A program made the translations under genes and the position numbers. A stretch of DNA of 64,000 bases from JAVVEG01 sp032251455 (GTDB taxonomy: Bacteria > Pseudomonadota > Gammaproteobacteria > Pseudomonadales > Pseudohongiellaceae): contig JAVVEG010000011.1 in NCBI GenBank assembly GCA_032251455.1, forward strand, positions 1-64,000. Reading direction: 5' to 3'. Positions 7,173 to 15,686 of the stretch are shown in pieces. Below the pieces are notes generated by a model, which had not been told where the DNA came from, made no database searches, and was given only the letters and a program-made list of their open reading frames with translations. The first letter of the stretch is position 1; each line of letters starts with the position of its first letter.

Positions 7173-9188
7173 TTATTGCTGAGCATTCAGCGTGCGGGCC
7201 AATTCCCTGTACTCTGCCAGGCATTGTGGGTTGGCCAGGGCATCTTCATTGCCAGGTTTTCTGCCATTGAGGGTTTCCCGCACGGCAATTTCAGCAATTT
7301 TACCACTCAGGGTGCGTGGGATATCCGTGACAGCGAGGATCTTTGCCGGCACATGGCGCGGGGAAGCGCCACGGCGAACAGTTTGACGGATGCGGGACAG
7401 CAACTGCTCATCCAGTTCGACGCCAACCTGCAGACGAACGAACAGAACCACTTCAACATCATCGCTTAATTCACGGCCAACAACCACGGCTTCAATAATC
7501 TCGGGAAGAGTTTCAACCTGCCGGTATATTTCGGCTGTACCGATACGGACACCGCCGGGGTTCAGCACAGTGTCGGATCTGCCCGAAATGATGAAGGTGC
7601 CATGTGCAGTTTGCTCAGCATAATCGCCGTGCGTCCATACACCGGGAAAGCGTTTGAAATAGGCGTTCATGTATTGCCTGTTGTCCACATCATTCCAGAA
7701 ACAGACAGGCATGCTGGGGAAAGACTGTCGGCAGACCAGTTCGCCTTTTTGGCCAACAACGGGCTGCCCGGATTCATTGAAGATGGCTACATCCATCCCC
7801 AGGCCGGCGCATTGGATTTCTCCCCGATAAACCGGCAATAGGGGGCAGCCGAGGACAAAACAGGAAATGATATCGGTACCGCCTGAAATGGATTGCAGGG
7901 CAGCGTCTGGGCTGATTGAGTGATAAACATAATCATATCCCTGTCCAGGTAAAGGTGATCCGGTGGAAAGAAGGGTGTGAATACGGCTCAGATCATGCGT
8001 GTGTGCCGGTTTCAGACCAGCTTTCTCGCAACTGGAAAGGTATTTGGCTGAGGTGCCAAATACAGTGATGCCGGTTTTCTCGGCCAGATGAAACAGTTGT
8101 TCCTGCTGGGGGTGAAAAGGAGAGCCATCATAGAGAACCAGCGTGGCACCACTGGCCAGACCGCTGCTGAGCCAGTTCCACATCATCCATCCGCAGGTGG
8201 TGAAGTAGAAGAAAATATCCTCTCTGTGCAGATTGAGATGCAGCAGATGTTCCTTGCGATGTTGCAACAAAGTGCCGCCAACACCATGCACAATGCATTT
8301 TGGCCGGCCAGTGGTGCCGGAGGAATACATGATGAAAAGGGGATCGGCAAAGTTACTGCTGTGGAAGTGCAGGGGTGTGTTCACCTCGTCTTCTTTGCTG
8401 GTGAGATCTTTCCAGTCGAGCACTTCACAGTGGGTGCTTGTCAGTTTGCTGCCGCTGGTCTGGTAGAGTTCGGGGAACAGTACCAGTTTTTGCAGACTGG
8501 GCAAGGCGCTGCTCAGTTGCTTTAAGGTCTCGCCATGATCAATGGTCTTGCCGGCATAAAGATGACTGCTGACGGCAAACAGGATGGAGGGTTCAATCTG
8601 CTGGAAGCGGTCGATGATGCCGTTGGCGCCGAAATCGGGCGAACAGGAAGTCCAGATAGCCCCTATGGCCGCAGTTGCCAGCATGGCGATAAGGGTTTCG
8701 ATTCGATTGGCAGCAAAGCCGGCCACCCGGCTTCCTGGCTCGATACCGATGGCACGCAGCCAGTGGCTGATACGGGTGACCTCAGCATACAGGGCAGCGT
8801 AGCTCAGTTCAGCGTGATTGCCTGCCTCATCATAAAAAACAAGGGCTGTGCGTTCATCACGATAGTGCAGGAGATTTTCAGCATAATTGAGTTTGCAGCC
8901 GGGAAACCATTGTTCCTGCCAGAAGTTTTGGTGCGGTATCAAGGTTTGTGTCGCTGCTTGGTGAAGCTGGATAGCACTGAACTCCAGCATTGCTTTCCAG
9001 AAAATTTCCCGTTGTTCAATACTCCAGGCGTGCAGTTGGGGGTAATCCTGCAGCTGCAGACCTTCACGCTCATTGATCCAGCGCATGAAGGCTGCCATGG
9101 CTGAGTTGTCAAGACTGTTTGGGGTCGGTTGCCACATGACAGGGTTCATGGTTTTTGATGGGCTCATGGCTGTTTTTAATACGCTCAT
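7173..9188 (-). CDS. aacS: Acetoacetyl-CoA synthetase
   Basis: An ANL-superfamily adenylate-forming ligase of 671 residues that activates acetoacetate to acetoacetyl-CoA. The P-loop YSSGTTGRPKCIVHG, the aromatic motif GGTDIISCF and the C-terminal catalytic lysine in TLSGKIAEIAVRE are present. Whole-length similarity to acetoacetate-CoA ligases is supported by the start MWQPTPNSL and by the WMMWNWLSSGLASGA segment. It is the last gene of the liu operon and overlaps mvaB by 4 bp. It completes leucine breakdown by activating the acetoacetate released by HMG-CoA lyase. The first 13 residues come from a repeated ATG-containing segment, so starts at 9167 or 9149 are possible. Confidence 0.92.
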   Translation of the reverse strand: MSVLKTAMSPSKTMNPVMWQPTPNSLDNSAMAAFMRWINEREGLQLQDYPQLHAWSIEQREIFWKAMLEFSAIQLHQAATQTLIPHQNFWQEQWFPGCKLNYAENLLHYRDERTALVFYDEAGNHAELSYAALYAEVTRISHWLRAIGIEPGSRVAGFAANRIETLIAMLATAAIGAIWTSCSPDFGANGIIDRFQQIEPSILFAVSSHLYAGKTIDHGETLKQLSSALPSLQKLVLFPELYQTSGSKLTSTHCEVLDWKDLTSKEDEVNTPLHFHSSNFADPLFIMYSSGTTGRPKCIVHGVGGTLLQHRKEHLLHLNLHREDIFFYFTTCGWMMWNWLSSGLASGATLVLYDGSPFHPQQEQLFHLAEKTGITVFGTSAKYLSSCEKAGLKPAHTHDLSRIHTLLSTGSPLPGQGYDYVYHSISPDAALQSISGGTDIISCFVLGCPLLPVYRGEIQCAGLGMDVAIFNESGQPVVGQKGELVCRQSFPSMPVCFWNDVDNRQYMNAYFKRFPGVWTHGDYAEQTAHGTFIISGRSDTVLNPGGVRIGTAEIYRQVETLPEIIEAVVVGRELSDDVEVVLFVRLQVGVELDEQLLSRIRQTVRRGASPRHVPAKILAVTDIPRTLSGKIAEIAVRETLNGRKPGNEDALANPQCLAEYRELARTLNAQQ

Positions 9189-9201
9189 GGCTGCTGTTCA
9201 T
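9150..9201 (-). repeat. Repeated start-codon segment at the 5' end of aacS
   Basis: On the minus strand, ATGAGC followed by an A-rich stretch and a CC ending occurs twice in tandem (units of 21 and 18 bp beginning at 9188 and 9167). It is preceded by ATGAACAGCAGCC in the end of mvaB and followed by another ATGAAC at 9149. Four in-frame methionine codons result within 18 residues. Confidence 0.7.
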
Positions 9202-10132
9202 CCCTGTCGGTTCGGGGTTGTGTGGCCAGCGCCAGTTGTGAACGGGGAGGGTGGCCAAGCGTATTGGATATCCAGTGGCTGACAGCAATCAATTCCTGCA
9301 GGTCGATACCGGTTTCAATACCCATGCCCTGAAGCTGGTAGACGACATCCTCGGTGGCAGCATTCCCACTGGCTCCAACCGCGTAGGGGCATCCGCCCAG
9401 GCCGGCAACTGAGGAGTCCAGCGTGCTTATACCCATCTGCAAGGCGGTCAGGATGTTGGCCAGGGCCTGGCCGTAGGTGTTGTGAAAATGAACGGCAAGC
9501 TGTTGTGGCAGCGCTTGTTGCAGGCATTTATCCAGTAACCGGGCTACCTTCAAAGGAGAACCGACGCCAATGGTATCGCCCAGGGAGACTTCATAGCAGC
9601 CCATCTGCAACAAGGTTTGAGTCAGTGAGGCCACTTTCTCTGGGGCCACGTCACCTTCATAGGGACAGGCAAGGACACAGGAGACATAGCCCCTGACCGG
9701 TATATTGTGTTGTTGTGCCGCAATAAACACTTCCTCAAAACGGGTGAGACTCTGCGCGATGCTGCAATTGGTATTGCGTTGACTGAACGTCTCCGAGGCG
9801 GCACTGAACACGGCAATCTCGTCCACCCCTGCGCTCAGGGCCCGCTTGAAACCCTTGAGGTTGGGTGTCAAGGCGGTATAACTGACCCCTGGCTCTCGCT
9901 GCAGTCCGGCAAAAACGGTTTCGGACTCAGCCATTTGCGGAATCCAGTTTGGGGAGACAAAGCTGCCCGCCTCAATCGTTGTCAAACCGCATTTAGCCAG
10001 GCGTTCGATCAGATTGATGCGGTCTGCCACGGAAACGGTTGCGGCTTCATTTTGCAAGCCATCGCGCGGCCCCACTTCAACAATGCGCACCCGTGCTGGC
10101 AAAGAGCTGCTGAATGTCTCCAGATTGATCAT
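9185..10132 (-). CDS. mvaB: Hydroxymethylglutaryl-CoA lyase
   Basis: A DRE-TIM metallolyase that splits 3-hydroxy-3-methylglutaryl-CoA into acetyl-CoA and acetoacetate, the last cleavage in leucine degradation. The N-terminal motif VEVGPRDGLQNE and the metal-binding HFHNTYGQALAN are present, as is the family catalytic segment GLGGCPYAVGASGNAATEDVVY with its cysteine near residue 263. At 315 residues it is normal. It overlaps liuD and aacS by 4 bp each, inside one transcription unit. In Pseudomonas the same gene is called liuE. Confidence 0.95.
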   Translation of the reverse strand: MINLETFSSSLPARVRIVEVGPRDGLQNEAATVSVADRINLIERLAKCGLTTIEAGSFVSPNWIPQMAESETVFAGLQREPGVSYTALTPNLKGFKRALSAGVDEIAVFSAASETFSQRNTNCSIAQSLTRFEEVFIAAQQHNIPVRGYVSCVLACPYEGDVAPEKVASLTQTLLQMGCYEVSLGDTIGVGSPLKVARLLDKCLQQALPQQLAVHFHNTYGQALANILTALQMGISTLDSSVAGLGGCPYAVGASGNAATEDVVYQLQGMGIETGIDLQELIAVSHWISNTLGHPPRSQLALATQPRTDRDEQQP

Positions 10133-11931
10133 GATTTCCCGGCTTTGGTTTTTGCGTTGCTCTTGGTTTCTGTTTTTGGGGAGGGAACAAATTCGATAAG
10201 AATCTGTTCCGGTTGTACGGTGTCATTTTCCTGGCAAAGCACGGTTGCAACCACACAGTCTGTGGGCGCGACCAGGGTGTGTTCCATTTTCATGGCTTCG
10301 ATGATCAGCAGGGTTTGTCCTTTGCTGACACAGGCGCCAGCCTCAACACTGACAGCAATGATGCGTCCGGGCAAGGGCGCCTTCAATGTCTGTTCGTGTG
10401 GCCGTGTTGTGGTATCGCCGGCTGTCCATTGGTGGCCAGGGATTTCCCTGCCCAGGTAATGAAAGCGACGACTGTAATGATTCTGAACTACACTGCGCCA
10501 GGATTGCAGTGCACCAAAACCGGCTTGCACGCCATTGCCTTCTGGTTCGCGCTGAGCTTGCTGCATCAGCTGCCAGCGGGTTTCATTCTGCCAAGCCGGC
10601 ATTTTTTCATGCAACAACTGTGTCGACAGATTTCCTGAGACGAAATCTGCATCACCAAGCAAGGTGGCCAGGAAAGCCAGATTCATGTCCGGGCCATGCA
10701 TGTGCGTTGTCTGCAGTGCCAGTTGCAGTTGGCGTATGGCCATTGTTCTGGTTTCGGCATGCACGATGAGTTTGGCCAGCAGGCTGTCATAATGTGGGCC
10801 AATACGGTCACCACTGCGAAAACCTGCATCAATGCGCAGGCTAGGCAGCGCTGGCCAGTGCAATGTGCGGATACTGCCGGTAGTGGGCAAGAAATCCTGC
10901 AGGGGGGACTCGGCATTGATGCGCGCCTCGATAGCCCAGCCCGTGCATTTAATTTCGTTTTGCTGGCGAGGCAGGCTCTCGCCCTGGGCAATGAGTAATT
11001 GCCACTCCACCAGATCGATGCCGCAGACGGCTTCAGTCACGCCATGTTCAACCTGCAGCCGGGTATTCATCTCCAGAAAATAGCATTCCTCCTGTTGATA
11101 GAGAAATTCCACGGTACCCACGCCGGTATAGGCAAGTTCCCGGGCAGCCTTGATGGCATAGCCATACAATTTCTCCCTGATTTTATCTGTCAGTCCAGGC
11201 GCCGGGGCCTCTTCGATCAGTTTCTGATGGCGGCGCTGCATCGAGCAATCACGTTCGAACAGATGCAGGTAATTGCCTTGCTGATCAGCAACAATCTGTA
11301 CCTCGATATGGCGGGCAGAGGGCAGGTATTTTTCCAGCAGCACCCGGTCATCGGCAAAGGCACTCTTGGCTTCCCGCTGCACCGCATGCAGTGCGGGAAT
11401 GAACTCACCTTCTGAATGCACAACCCGCAAACCTCGGCCACCCCCACCGGCAACCGCCTTGATCAACAAGGGATAACCCAGCAGCTGCGCCTGTTGCTGC
11501 AAATGCTCTGGGGCTTGATCCTGTCCGTGATAGCCTGGCAGCAGGGGTACACCGGCCGCGGTCATCAATTCCTTGGCCCTGGCTTTGGAACCCATGGCCG
11601 CAATCACCTGGCTGTCCGGGCCGACAAAGAGAATGCCGTTGTCTTCGCACAGGGCGGCAAATTGGGCATTTTCCGATAAAAAGCCATAGCCGGGATGAAT
11701 TGCATCCGCATTCCACTCACGGGCTACAGCAATAATTTTTCCAGCATCGAGATAACTTTCTGTGGCGGCAGGAGGGCCTATGCAGAAAGCGATATCTGCC
11801 ATCTGTACATGCAGGGCATGGCTGTCAGCCTCGGAGTAAACCACGGCACATTCAATGCCCATGCTGTTTGCCGTCCGCAGAATACGGCAGGCAATTTCTC
11901 CACGGTTGGCAATGAGCAGTTTGCGAATCAT
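10129..11931 (-). CDS. liuD: Methylcrotonyl-CoA carboxylase, biotin-carrying alpha subunit
   Basis: A 600-residue acyl-CoA carboxylase subunit: biotin carboxylase domain (start LLIANRGEIACRI, ATP-grasp loop KAVAGGGGRGLRVV near 160, EMNTRLQVEHGVTE near 285) followed by a short linker and a C-terminal biotinyl domain with EAMKMEH, whose lysine carries biotin. It carboxylates biotin, which then serves the LiuB carboxyltransferase. Its place between the liuC hydratase and HMG-CoA lyase identifies the substrate as methylcrotonyl-CoA rather than acetyl- or propionyl-CoA. The lysine/threonine-rich C-terminal tail is poorly conserved. Confidence 0.94.
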   Translation of the reverse strand: MIRKLLIANRGEIACRILRTANSMGIECAVVYSEADSHALHVQMADIAFCIGPPAATESYLDAGKIIAVAREWNADAIHPGYGFLSENAQFAALCEDNGILFVGPDSQVIAAMGSKARAKELMTAAGVPLLPGYHGQDQAPEHLQQQAQLLGYPLLIKAVAGGGGRGLRVVHSEGEFIPALHAVQREAKSAFADDRVLLEKYLPSARHIEVQIVADQQGNYLHLFERDCSMQRRHQKLIEEAPAPGLTDKIREKLYGYAIKAARELAYTGVGTVEFLYQQEECYFLEMNTRLQVEHGVTEAVCGIDLVEWQLLIAQGESLPRQQNEIKCTGWAIEARINAESPLQDFLPTTGSIRTLHWPALPSLRIDAGFRSGDRIGPHYDSLLAKLIVHAETRTMAIRQLQLALQTTHMHGPDMNLAFLATLLGDADFVSGNLSTQLLHEKMPAWQNETRWQLMQQAQREPEGNGVQAGFGALQSWRSVVQNHYSRRFHYLGREIPGHQWTAGDTTTRPHEQTLKAPLPGRIIAVSVEAGACVSKGQTLLIIEAMKMEHTLVAPTDCVVATVLCQENDTVQPEQILIEFVPSPKTETKSNAKTKAGKS

Positions 11932-12728
11932 GGCTGGTCCCCGCCATCAAGCCATGGGGCTTTCTTTTTTTCAAGAAATGCCTTCAGGCCTTGTTGACCT
12001 TCTTCGCCAGCCCGCAACCCGGCGATGAGTTCACAGGTATAGGTGGTCAGTTTGTCATCAACAATCTGGCTGACATGATGAATCAAGGTTTTTGCTGCCG
12101 TCAGGGCGCCAGGTGCATTGTTCAGCAGCGAGCTGGCAATTTTCAGGGTTTCTGCCTGCAATTGATCAGCTTCAACAAGGGTGTGGACCAGCCCGACAGA
12201 CTGTGCGCTAAGCGCATCAAAAACTTCGGCACTGAGAAAGAACCGGCGCGCATTGTGATTGCCCATGCGGGCTATCAGATAGGGGCTGATGACGGCTGGT
12301 GCTATGCCCAGGCGGGTTTCACTGATACAGAAACGGGCATCATTGCTCGCCACAATGATATCCGAACAGGCGATCAGACCAATGGCACCGGCAAAGGCAT
12401 TGCCTTTGACGGCACAGATGACAGGTTTGGGGAAATGGTTCAGGGTTTGCATCAATGTGGCCAATTTTCTGGCGTCATCAACATTTTCCTGATGACTGAA
12501 ATTGACCATTGCCTGCATGTAATTCAAGTCGGCTCCGGAGGAAAAACTGGGGCCTTCTCCGCACAAAATCAACACGCGTACTGCCGCATTGTCAGCCAGG
12601 GTGTGCAAATGATCGACCAACTCCTGAATCATCGCCGGATGCAGGGCATTGTGTTTCTCTGGGCGGTTCAGGCTGAGTTGCCAGATTCCAGCAGATAATT
12701 GGCAGAGCCGGGTATAAGCGCTAGGCAT
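11928..12728 (-). CDS. liuC: Methylglutaconyl-CoA hydratase (enoyl-CoA hydratase family)
   Basis: A crotonase-fold enzyme of 266 residues. Visible features are the N-terminal LNRPEKHNALHP, the oxyanion-hole segment GPSFSSGADLNYM near residue 70, and KGNAFAGAIGLIACSDIIVA with the second oxyanion region. In this operon it should hydrate 3-methylglutaconyl-CoA to HMG-CoA. The reading frame stays open upstream to 12854 inside liuB, but the ATG at 12728 has GAGGA 8 bp upstream, lies 11 bp after the liuB stop, and begins where family similarity begins. Its end overlaps liuD by 4 bp. Confidence 0.92.
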   Translation of the reverse strand: MPSAYTRLCQLSAGIWQLSLNRPEKHNALHPAMIQELVDHLHTLADNAAVRVLILCGEGPSFSSGADLNYMQAMVNFSHQENVDDARKLATLMQTLNHFPKPVICAVKGNAFAGAIGLIACSDIIVASNDARFCISETRLGIAPAVISPYLIARMGNHNARRFFLSAEVFDALSAQSVGLVHTLVEADQLQAETLKIASSLLNNAPGALTAAKTLIHHVSQIVDDKLTTYTCELIAGLRAGEEGQQGLKAFLEKKKAPWLDGGDQP

Positions 12729-12739
12729 TGAAACTGTCC

Positions 12740-14341
12740 TCACATGCGGAACACGCCAAAACGAGTGTCCTTTCGGGGGGCGTGCAGTGTGGCAAAAAGT
12801 GATAAGCCCAGAACCTGTCGGCTCTGTGCCGGATCTATGATGCCATCGTCCCAAAGCCGGGCACTGGCATAAAAAGGGTGTCCTTCCTGTTCATATTTGT
12901 CGGTAATGGTTTGCTTGAAAAGCTGTTGTTCGGCATCGGTCCAGGGCTTGCCCTGTTTCTGTACTGCTTCTTCACGAATCTGTGCCAGCACGCCGGCAGC
13001 CTGTGGACCACCCATGACCGAGATGCGGGCATTGGGCCACATCCACAGGAAGCGGGGATCATAGGCGCGACCGCACATGCCATAATTGCCGGCACCGAAG
13101 CTGCCACCAATAATCATGGTGAGCTTGGGCACTGCGGCTGTTGCAACCGCGTTGACCAGTTTGGCGCCTTGTTTGGCAATCCCTTCATTTTCATATTTGC
13201 GCCCCACCATGAAACCGGTGATGTTCTGCAGAAAGATCAGGGGAATGCCGCGTTGACAGCACAGCTGGATGAAATGACTGCCTTTCAGCGCGCTTTCGGA
13301 AAACAGGATGCCGTTATTGGCAATTATGCCTACCGGGATATTGAACAAACGGGCAAACCCGCAGACAAGGGTGGCCCCGTAATCGGGTTTGAAGGCATCA
13401 AATTCAGAGTTATCAACAATCCGGGCGATCACTTCCTTGACATCGAAAGGTTGGCGCACATCCTTGGGGATGATGCCGTAAATCTCTTCCGCAGCAAAGG
13501 CCGGAGGGGGTGCATTGAAATCGAATGCTGGCGTTGTTCGGTTGAGATTGGCAACGCTTTGTCTGAGCAGGGCGATTGCATGCGCATCATTCTCGGCAAG
13601 CTGGTCGGTCACTCCCGATATCTTGCTGTGAACTTCACCACCGCCCAGTTCCTCGGCGCTGACCACCTCGCCAGTGGCCGCCTTGACCAGTGGTGGCCCG
13701 GCCAGAAAAATCGTGCCCTGATTCCTGACGATAATGGCCTCATCCGCCATGGCTGGCACGTAGGCGCCACCGGCTGTACAGGAGCCCATTACCGCCGCCA
13801 GTTGCGGGATATTGCTGGCGGACATATTGGCTTGATTGAAGAAGATGCGACCAAAATGCTCCCGGTCAGGAAACACTTCGCTCTGATGCGGCAGATTGGC
13901 GCCACCCGAGTCGACCAGGTACAGACAGGGGAGGTGGTTGGTGGCGGCAATTTCCTGCGCTCGCAGGTGTTTCTTCACGGTCAGGGGATAATAAGTGCCG
14001 CCCTTGACGGTGGCATCATTGGCGACGATGACGCACAGCTGCCCGCTGATCAGTCCCATCCCCGTAATAATGCCGGCGCCGGGAATGTCGTCTGCATAAA
14101 CCTGATAGGCGGCAAGTTGTGAAAATTCCAGAAAAGGGGAACCAGGGTCCAGCAGGGCTTCCACTCTTTCCCGCGGCAGCAGCTTGCCGCGTTGCTGATG
14201 ACGCTGGCGTGATTTTTCATCGCCTCCCAGGGCCAGTTGTGCCAGCAAGGATTTCAACTCGGCCAGCAGCTTGCGCTGATGCGCGGCGTTCTCACGAAAA
14301 CCCGCGGAGCTGGTAGCGATATTGCTTCCCGGCACTGGCAT
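12740..14341 (-). CDS. liuB: Methylcrotonyl-CoA carboxylase, carboxyltransferase beta subunit
   Basis: A 533-residue carboxyltransferase subunit that moves CO2 from carboxybiotin on LiuD to 3-methylcrotonyl-CoA. Crotonase-like carboxyltransferase motifs are visible: GGTYYPLTVKKHLRAQEIA, a GSCTAGGAYVPAMADE segment near residue 190, and GGSFGAGNYGMCGRAYDPRF in the C-terminal half. Length and N-terminal helix (RGKLLPRERVEALLDPGSPF) are typical of MCC beta. Its start codon overlaps the liuA stop by one base (TGATG). Confidence 0.95.
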   Translation of the reverse strand: MPVPGSNIATSSAGFRENAAHQRKLLAELKSLLAQLALGGDEKSRQRHQQRGKLLPRERVEALLDPGSPFLEFSQLAAYQVYADDIPGAGIITGMGLISGQLCVIVANDATVKGGTYYPLTVKKHLRAQEIAATNHLPCLYLVDSGGANLPHQSEVFPDREHFGRIFFNQANMSASNIPQLAAVMGSCTAGGAYVPAMADEAIIVRNQGTIFLAGPPLVKAATGEVVSAEELGGGEVHSKISGVTDQLAENDAHAIALLRQSVANLNRTTPAFDFNAPPPAFAAEEIYGIIPKDVRQPFDVKEVIARIVDNSEFDAFKPDYGATLVCGFARLFNIPVGIIANNGILFSESALKGSHFIQLCCQRGIPLIFLQNITGFMVGRKYENEGIAKQGAKLVNAVATAAVPKLTMIIGGSFGAGNYGMCGRAYDPRFLWMWPNARISVMGGPQAAGVLAQIREEAVQKQGKPWTDAEQQLFKQTITDKYEQEGHPFYASARLWDDGIIDPAQSRQVLGLSLFATLHAPRKDTRFGVFRM

Positions 14342-15504
14342 CAGGCAGTCTCTCTGAACAGTTCACGACCGATGAGCATACGCCGTATTTCCTGGGTACC
14401 CGCACCGATTTCGTACAGCTTGGCATCACGCAACAGGCGGCCCGCAGGGTAGTCATTGATATACCCGTTGCCACCCAGAATCTGTATGGTCTCCAATGCC
14501 ATCTGCGTGGCTTTCTCGGCACTGAACAGAATTGCACCGGCGGCATCCTTGCGTGTGGCCTCGCCGCGGTCGCAAGCCCGGGCCACAGTGTAGACATAGG
14601 CTCTGGCAGCACTGAGGTTGGCGTACATATCCGCCAGCTTGCCCTGGATAAACTGGAACTGGCCAATAGCCTCACCGAATTGTTTGCGTTCATGGACATA
14701 GGGCAGGGCAGTATCCAGGCAGGCCTGCATGATGCCCAGCGGACCGCCTGAAAGCACTACCCGTTCATAGTCCAGACCACTCATCAACACAGCTGCGCCA
14801 CGATTCACCCCTCCCAGAACATGAGTTGCCGGCACTTCACAGTCGGTAAATACCAATTCGCAGGTATTGGAACCCCGCATGCCCAATTTGTCCAGCTTGG
14901 GGGAGCGACTGAAACCGGGTGTATCGGCCTCGACGATAAAGGCGCTGATGCCGCGTGAGTGCAACTCCGGAGCAGTCTTGGCGTAAATGACGAAGACATC
15001 GGCATCCGGGCCATTGGTGATCCACATCTTGCTGCCGTTGAGACGATAGCAATCGCCGTGTTGTTCAGCCTTCAGGGCCATGCTGACCACATCGGAGCCG
15101 GATTGATGTTCGCTCATGGCCAGGGCGCCAACTTGTTCGCCACTGATCAGCCCGGGCAGGTAGCGCTCTTTCTGGGCAGAGTTGCCATTACGGAAAATCT
15201 GATTGACGCAGAGATTGGAATGGGCCCCATAGCTCAGCCCAACACTGGCCGAACCACGACTGATTTCCTCGGCGGCAATGACATGGGCCAGGTAGCCCAG
15301 ACCCGAACCGCCGTACTCCTCGGATACCGTGATACCCAGCAAACCCATGGCACCCAGCTTTTGCCACAAATCTGCCGGGAACTGGTTGTCCTGGTCAATC
15401 TGGGCAGCCCTGGGGGCGATTTCCCGGGCAGTGAACTGCTGCACTTGCTGCTGCAGCATGCGCAATGATTCATCGAGATCGTGGTTCAATTGGGGGTAAA
15501 ACAT
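14341..15504 (-). CDS. liuA: Isovaleryl-CoA dehydrogenase
   Basis: An FAD-dependent acyl-CoA dehydrogenase of 387 residues catalysing isovaleryl-CoA to 3-methylcrotonyl-CoA, the first step encoded by this operon. It carries YGGSGLGYLAHVIAAEEISR and AMSEHQSGSDVVSM of the FAD-binding domain, YRLNGSKMWITNGPDADVFVIYA, and the C-terminal ILGGNGYINDYPAGRLLRDAKLYEIGAGT. The ATG at 15504 has GAGGA 11 bp upstream; an upstream TTG at 15525 is less likely. It is the first gene of the liuABCD-mvaB-aacS unit. No liuR regulator gene lies beside it. Confidence 0.94.
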   Translation of the reverse strand: MFYPQLNHDLDESLRMLQQQVQQFTAREIAPRAAQIDQDNQFPADLWQKLGAMGLLGITVSEEYGGSGLGYLAHVIAAEEISRGSASVGLSYGAHSNLCVNQIFRNGNSAQKERYLPGLISGEQVGALAMSEHQSGSDVVSMALKAEQHGDCYRLNGSKMWITNGPDADVFVIYAKTAPELHSRGISAFIVEADTPGFSRSPKLDKLGMRGSNTCELVFTDCEVPATHVLGGVNRGAAVLMSGLDYERVVLSGGPLGIMQACLDTALPYVHERKQFGEAIGQFQFIQGKLADMYANLSAARAYVYTVARACDRGEATRKDAAGAILFSAEKATQMALETIQILGGNGYINDYPAGRLLRDAKLYEIGAGTQEIRRMLIGRELFRETA

Positions 15505-15588
15505 TATCGGAACGGTCCTCTGCAAGATGATGCGCCAGGGCGCATAACATGACGCAGGGGCGGCCTGAACAGCCCCTTGATCCGACCG

Positions 15589-15594
15589 ATTCTA
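15589..15594 (-). promoter_or_regulatory. Candidate -10 box for the liu operon
   Basis: On the minus strand TAGAAT (5 of 6 to consensus) lies about 85 bp before the liuA ATG. No convincing -35 hexamer sits at the proper distance, so an activator-dependent promoter or a different site is possible. The 160-bp gap contains nothing else I can name. Confidence 0.3.
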
Positions 15595-15686
15595 AACCAT
15601 AACTGAATAGATTCACATTGCTGCTTTTGCTGGCTGGCAAACTGCCAGGCTGATCCGAACTGCGATCTGCCAGGCAGTATGTATCA

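Noticed and set aside
12878..14122. Plus-strand open frame of 414 codons inside liuB
   Set aside because: It lies entirely antisense to a highly conserved carboxyltransferase gene and shows no recognisable domain; long antisense frames are common with this codon use.
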